From Flavipsychrobacter stenotrophus (lineage in GTDB: Bacteria; Bacteroidota; Bacteroidia; Chitinophagales; Chitinophagaceae), in assembly GCF_002954265.1 (NCBI RefSeq), contig NZ_PPSL01000005.1, forward strand, positions 62,001 through 126,000: a stretch of DNA of 64,000 nucleotides. The letters run 5' to 3'. Under the pieces are notes generated by a model. It made no database searches and was not told the DNA's origin. It was given only the letters and a program-made list of their open reading frames with translations. Numbering within the stretch: the first letter of the stretch is position 1; the number at the start of each line of letters is the position of its first letter. Shown here in pieces: positions 60,223 to 64,000 of the stretch. The position numbers and the translations under genes are program-made.

Positions 60223-62887
60223 GAATTTCCTACGAACCGGATTAATGATACTTGGCGTATTGTGTATGAACAGATCTCATGCGCAGTTGGGTAACAAGGG
60301 TGGCGGCCTCAATAAAATGATGCAGGCGCAGGGACAGGCGCAGCCCGATGGGAATATTCCTAAACAAAAAGAATATGAGCTGGGCGGTGTTACTGTATCC
60401 GGCTCCAAATATCTGGATGCCGACCTTATCCTTGCTGTCACTAACCTGGCGGTGGGTATGAAGATAAAGCTGCCTAACGATGAAGCTATTTCTAAAGCTG
60501 TACGTGCATTATGGAAGCAGGAGCTGTTCTCAGATATCAAGATCACTGTCACCAAGTATATCGATGACAAGGTATTCCTCAATATTCAGATCGAAGAGCG
60601 CCCGCGTCTTAGCCGTTTTACATTCAGGAACATCAAAGTATCTGAAGCAAAAGAACTGAAAACAAGATTGTCTCTGGTAACTAATAAAGTAGTTACAGAA
60701 GCTACTAAAAAGGAAGCTGTTGTCCGCATTAAAAAATACTTTGTAGACAAGGGATTTGGTCGTGTGAAGGTAGCCGTAGCTGAAAAGAACGATACTGCCG
60801 GGGTGAATAAGTGTGTACTTACATTCACCGTAGACAAAGGCAGCAAAACGCATATCAACGAAATAAACATAGTAGGAGAAGAAGAAGCATCTGAAGCACG
60901 TTTGAAAAAGACCCTTAAGGGGACTAAAGAAATGTCAAGACTTACACTCCATCCTGCAAAAGAAGAGAGTGCCTACCCTGTTGGCGAACGTTCTTTTAAG
61001 AAATATGCCAATAACTGGGGATTCCTTTCATTGTCTAAAACATTAGATGCCCTCGATCCTTATTTCAGGTTCAAATTATTCTCTGGTTCTAAGTTCAACC
61101 AGGGCAAATTCGAATCAGATAAACAATCAATGGTCGCGTACCTCAATACCCTCGGGTTCAGAGATGCGGCTATAGTATCTGATACCGTTTACCCGGTAAA
61201 GAATGGCAACTTGAATGTAGATATCCGCATAAAGGAAGGTAACAAGTACTATTTTGGCGATGTAGAGTGGAAAGGAAATACCAAGTACTCTTCAGAGGTA
61301 TTGTCTAAAGTGCTCGGTATTAAAAAAGGCGACATCTATAATCAGGCATTACTGGAGACCCGCATAGGCCGCCAGCTAAACCCTGAAGGTGGTGAAGATG
61401 TGAGTAGCCTGTATATGGATGATGGTTATCTGTTCTTCAACATAGAACCAATTGAAGCATCTATAGTTCACGATACTATCAACTACGAAATGCGTATCTC
61501 AGAAGGCTCACAGGCCACCATCAGGGATATCTCTATATTTGGCAACGATCGTACTAACGACCACGTTGTGCGCCGTGAATTACGTACCTTACCCGGCAAC
61601 AAATTTAGCCGTACCGATCTTATCCGCTCTAATCGCGAAATTGCTCAGTTGGGCTTCTTCGACCAGGAAAAGATTGGCATTCAGCCTAAACCGCATCCTG
61701 AAGATGGAACTGTGGATATAGAATATACAGTTGTAGAAAAATCAAGCGATCAGTTGCAGTTATCTGCCGGTTTCGGTGGTGGTGTTAACTTCTATGGCAA
61801 CGTAGGTATCACTTTCAACAACTTCTCTATCCGCAATATCTTCAAGCCTAAAAACTGGGATCCATTGCCTGTAGGCGACGGACAGAAGTTTGCAATAAGT
61901 TATGCATCTAACGGTCAATACTATAATTCATTGAGCACCAGCTTCACAGAACCATGGCTGGGTGGTAAGAAACCAAATGCATTTACAGCCAACATCGTAT
62001 ACAGTAAGTACTCATCGGCTGCTGCAGGCACCAACCCGGGTAGCGCCTTCCTGCGCATGTTTGGTGGTGGTATATCTATGGGTAAGCGCCTTACCTGGCC
62101 CGATAACTTCTTTGTATTCAACTACGGTCTGTATTACAACAACTACCGCCTGAAGAACTACGCTTTGGTAGACAACTTCAACAACGGTTTCAGTAATGAC
62201 CTTCACTTCAAGTTTGTACTGTCAAGAAACAATATAGATCAGCCACTCTACCCCCGTAGCGGCGCTAACGTATCATTTACGTTCCAGATCACTCCGCCAT
62301 TCAGCGCATTCAGCGGCAATGACTATTCAGGCGAAACCCCTGCCAACAAGTACAAATGGATCGAGTACCACAAGTATAAGTTTACAGCCGATTTCTACCA
62401 GAAGGTTGCAGGTAACCTGGTATTGAGGTTAGCTTCTAAATATGGCTTCCTCGGTTACTACAATAAAGACATTGGTTTCTCTCCGTTTGAGCGCTTCCAG
62501 TTGGGTGGTGATGGTCTGTCAGGCTACTCTTACTTCGTAGGTAAAGATATCGTTGCACAGCGTGGTTATGAAGTATATGCCAATTCTGCAACCATATACA
62601 ATAAATACACAGCTGAATTACGTTATCCATTCTCCCTTGCACCTACAGCTACTATTTACGGTATCATGTTCGTAGATGCAGCCAATGCATGGAATACATT
62701 TAAAGACTATAATCCGTTCAAGCTGAACAGAGACGTAGGTGTGGGTATACGTTTATACCTTCCTATGTTTGGTCTGTTGGGTCTTGACTATGGTATAGGT
62801 TTAGACAGGTATGATCCTAACAATGGTATTAAGAGCGTGAAGGATATTGCTAAGTTTAACTTTATGTTGGGCTTCGAACCGGAGTAA
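60215..62887 (+). CDS. bamA: Outer-membrane protein assembly factor BamA
   Basis: Start at MHKNFLRTGLMILGVLCMNR with a signal ending SHAQ; the open frame extends much further upstream over uppS. About 890 residues. POTRA domains span roughly 50-450 (YELGGVTVSGSKYLDADLIL, FGDVEWKGNTKYSSEVLSKV, RDISIFGNDRTNDHVVRREL) and the 16-strand barrel follows (ISYASNGQYYNSLSTSFTEPWLGG, LGGDGLSGYSYFVGKD, FNFMLGFEPE). It inserts beta-barrel proteins into the outer membrane. BamA and the two OmpH-like genes downstream form a conserved envelope cluster. Confidence 0.95.
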   Translation: MHKNFLRTGLMILGVLCMNRSHAQLGNKGGGLNKMMQAQGQAQPDGNIPKQKEYELGGVTVSGSKYLDADLILAVTNLAVGMKIKLPNDEAISKAVRALWKQELFSDIKITVTKYIDDKVFLNIQIEERPRLSRFTFRNIKVSEAKELKTRLSLVTNKVVTEATKKEAVVRIKKYFVDKGFGRVKVAVAEKNDTAGVNKCVLTFTVDKGSKTHINEINIVGEEEASEARLKKTLKGTKEMSRLTLHPAKEESAYPVGERSFKKYANNWGFLSLSKTLDALDPYFRFKLFSGSKFNQGKFESDKQSMVAYLNTLGFRDAAIVSDTVYPVKNGNLNVDIRIKEGNKYYFGDVEWKGNTKYSSEVLSKVLGIKKGDIYNQALLETRIGRQLNPEGGEDVSSLYMDDGYLFFNIEPIEASIVHDTINYEMRISEGSQATIRDISIFGNDRTNDHVVRRELRTLPGNKFSRTDLIRSNREIAQLGFFDQEKIGIQPKPHPEDGTVDIEYTVVEKSSDQLQLSAGFGGGVNFYGNVGITFNNFSIRNIFKPKNWDPLPVGDGQKFAISYASNGQYYNSLSTSFTEPWLGGKKPNAFTANIVYSKYSSAAAGTNPGSAFLRMFGGGISMGKRLTWPDNFFVFNYGLYYNNYRLKNYALVDNFNNGFSNDLHFKFVLSRNNIDQPLYPRSGANVSFTFQITPPFSAFSGNDYSGETPANKYKWIEYHKYKFTADFYQKVAGNLVLRLASKYGFLGYYNKDIGFSPFERFQLGGDGLSGYSYFVGKDIVAQRGYEVYANSATIYNKYTAELRYPFSLAPTATIYGIMFVDAANAWNTFKDYNPFKLNRDVGVGIRLYLPMFGLLGLDYGIGLDRYDPNNGIKSVKDIAKFNFMLGFEPE

Positions 62888-62947
62888 TCGATTGAATTGG
62901 TATAGTAATTGATTTATTAGGTTTACTAACTTAAAAATTGCGTTATT

Positions 62948-63469
62948 ATGAAGAAAGTACTGTTTAGTGTTTTAATATTGGTAATGACTGCTGGAGCAGC
63001 CAATGCCCAGGCTACCAAGTATTGCATCATTGATTCCCGCTATATACTCGAGAAACTGGATGACTATAAAGACGCCCAGACCAAACTCGACAATATTTCC
63101 AAGACATGGCAGGAAGAAATTGATGCCAAGATGCTGGAAGTAGATAAGATGTATAAAAGCTATCAGGCCGAACGCCCTATGCTGAGCGACGAGATGAGAA
63201 AGAAACGCGAAGATGAAATAGTTGCCAAAGAAAAAGCTGCTAAAGACCTGCAGAAGCAACGTTTCGGCTACGAAGGCGACCTTTTCAAAAAACGCCAGGA
63301 ATATGTAAAGCCTATACAGGACCGCGTATTTAACGCGGTGCAGAAAATGGCCTCGCAGCGTGCATTCGACCTCGTATTGGATAAAGCAGGTGGTGTAACA
63401 TTATTTTATGCAGATCCTAAGCTAGATCGTAGTGATGATGTACTTAAGATAATGGGCCTCAATAAATAA
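62948..63469 (+). CDS. OmpH/Skp family periplasmic chaperone
   Basis: A 173-residue protein with a signal peptide (MKKVLFSVLILVMTAGAANAQ). KYCIIDSRYILEKLDDYKDA, then a long charged coiled coil, and a returning strand FDLVLDKAGGVTLFY are the OmpH/Skp jellyfish-tentacle layout. It should hold unfolded outer-membrane proteins for BamA. Located 60 bp after bamA. Confidence 0.9.
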   Translation: MKKVLFSVLILVMTAGAANAQATKYCIIDSRYILEKLDDYKDAQTKLDNISKTWQEEIDAKMLEVDKMYKSYQAERPMLSDEMRKKREDEIVAKEKAAKDLQKQRFGYEGDLFKKRQEYVKPIQDRVFNAVQKMASQRAFDLVLDKAGGVTLFYADPKLDRSDDVLKIMGLNK

Positions 63470-63514
63470 TGCCCATTGTAGGGTAAAATTAACAAGTTAG
63501 TTAGCGGGATTTAT

Positions 63515-63545
63515 TTTGTTATCTTAACGATTGGCATTTACTTTG
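63515..63545 (+). promoter_or_regulatory. Promoter of the second ompH-like gene
   Basis: TTTG (63515-63518), 20 bp, TACTTTG (63539-63545), about 47 bp before the ATG at 63592. Good fit to the consensus. Confidence 0.65.
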
Positions 63546-63591
63546 CAGTCCTAACTCAAATAATCAAAATCAAATAAACAAAAAAATAGTA

Positions 63592-64000
63592 ATGAAAAAA
63601 TTCCTGATGATCTTCGCCTTCGGTATTATGGCAGGCACAGTTAGCTTTGCTCAGAAAGCGAAACCAGTAACTACTTCAGCAACAACTACAGAATCAAGCG
63701 AGCCGCACACAGGCCTTAAGCTGGGTTGGATCGTTTCTCAGGAGCTTCTCGCTTCCATGCCTGAAAAGATCAAGGCCGATTCTGATATCAGCAAGTATGC
63801 ACGTGCTTTTCAGGATCAGATAGAGTCTATGATGAAAGAATACCAGACGAAGGGTACTATCTTCCAGAGAGACGAAAAGACAATGAGCGAGCCTATTAAG
63901 GAAGTTAAGATGAAGGAAATACAAGACCTTCAGAACAGAATAGAAAGCATTCAGCAGAGCGCTAAAGAAAAGGTATCTCAGAAGCAGCAGGATCTTTATC
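63592..64000 (+). CDS. Second OmpH/Skp-like protein (3' truncated by window edge)
   Basis: Open from MKKFLMIFAFGIMAGTVSFA to the last base, 136 codons without a stop. Signal peptide ends SFAQ, then a Thr/Ser-rich linker and KLGWIVSQELLASMPEKIKA, the OmpH start strand, and a coiled coil. A paralogue of the preceding gene; tandem OmpH copies after bamA are common in Bacteroidota. It has its own promoter. Confidence 0.88.
   Translation, partial: MKKFLMIFAFGIMAGTVSFAQKAKPVTTSATTTESSEPHTGLKLGWIVSQELLASMPEKIKADSDISKYARAFQDQIESMMKEYQTKGTIFQRDEKTMSEPIKEVKMKEIQDLQNRIESIQQSAKEKVSQKQQDLY

Overview
The window looks like a chromosomal segment of a Bacteroidota bacterium, probably Chitinophagales/Chitinophagaceae. 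Supporting signs are type IX secretion sorting domains on secreted proteins, a TonB-dependent receptor with a carboxypeptidase-like N-terminus, a DUF4249 lipoprotein, GH3/GH29/heparinase-type hydrolases, an OprB-like porin, and repeated matches to the Bacteroidota promoter consensus (TTTG, 19-20 bp, TAnnTTTG). I recognise no transposase, integrase, CRISPR array or complete prophage.

Layout. 1-9.8 kb: the 3'-truncated start of a phytase-like/PhoX-like secreted protein, a pentameric ligand-gated ion channel homologue, a TPR protein, a luciferase-like oxidoreductase, a glycine-zipper lipoprotein, a large-subunit catalase, and a DUF2158-LOG-secreted protein operon. 9.8-12.6 kb: a CoA-transferase and a beta-CASP metallo-hydrolase with a CRP-like palindrome at the promoter. 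12.7-22.6 kb: GH3, GH29 fucosidase and a heparinase-like T9SS cargo, then two tiny membrane proteins, tRNA-Lys, a carbohydrate porin and a c-type cytochrome. 22.8-31.2 kb: M28 peptidase, Sel1 and TolB-like proteins (the latter without a normal start codon), cytidine deaminase, a T9SS protein, thioredoxin reductase, DUF4249 and an A-type Fe-S carrier.

31.2-32.8 kb is an accessory island. It holds a lone phage-terminase-like HTH gene, a GTGGCA decamer array just after its stop codon, tandem GGTAC palindromes and a DnaA-box-like site. 32.8-43.6 kb: an M13 peptidase, then TonB receptor, TPR giant, beta-barrel protein and an HU/SPOR fusion. 43.6-49.8 kb: GNAT, a frameshifted SnoaL-like gene, a methyltransferase, and an AhpD-like/DUF1348/AraC cluster.

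49.86-51.09 kb carries three copies of an intergenic cassette that I read as three small-RNA genes. Each has a promoter and a terminator hairpin with covarying base pairs, plus an upstream TTCACCCC box at fixed distance. This is my best candidate for something undescribed. 52-54.1 kb: tRNA-Thr, Tyr, Gly, Thr and tuf in the same order as the E. coli thrU-tyrU-glyT-thrT-tufB operon. 54.3-64 kb: urocanate hydratase, a lipoprotein, a polytopic membrane protein, and the envelope cluster uppS-bamA-ompH-ompH, the last gene cut by the window edge.

All calls come from reading the sequence and from family knowledge; no searches were run. Promoter, terminator and ncRNA calls are pattern-based.
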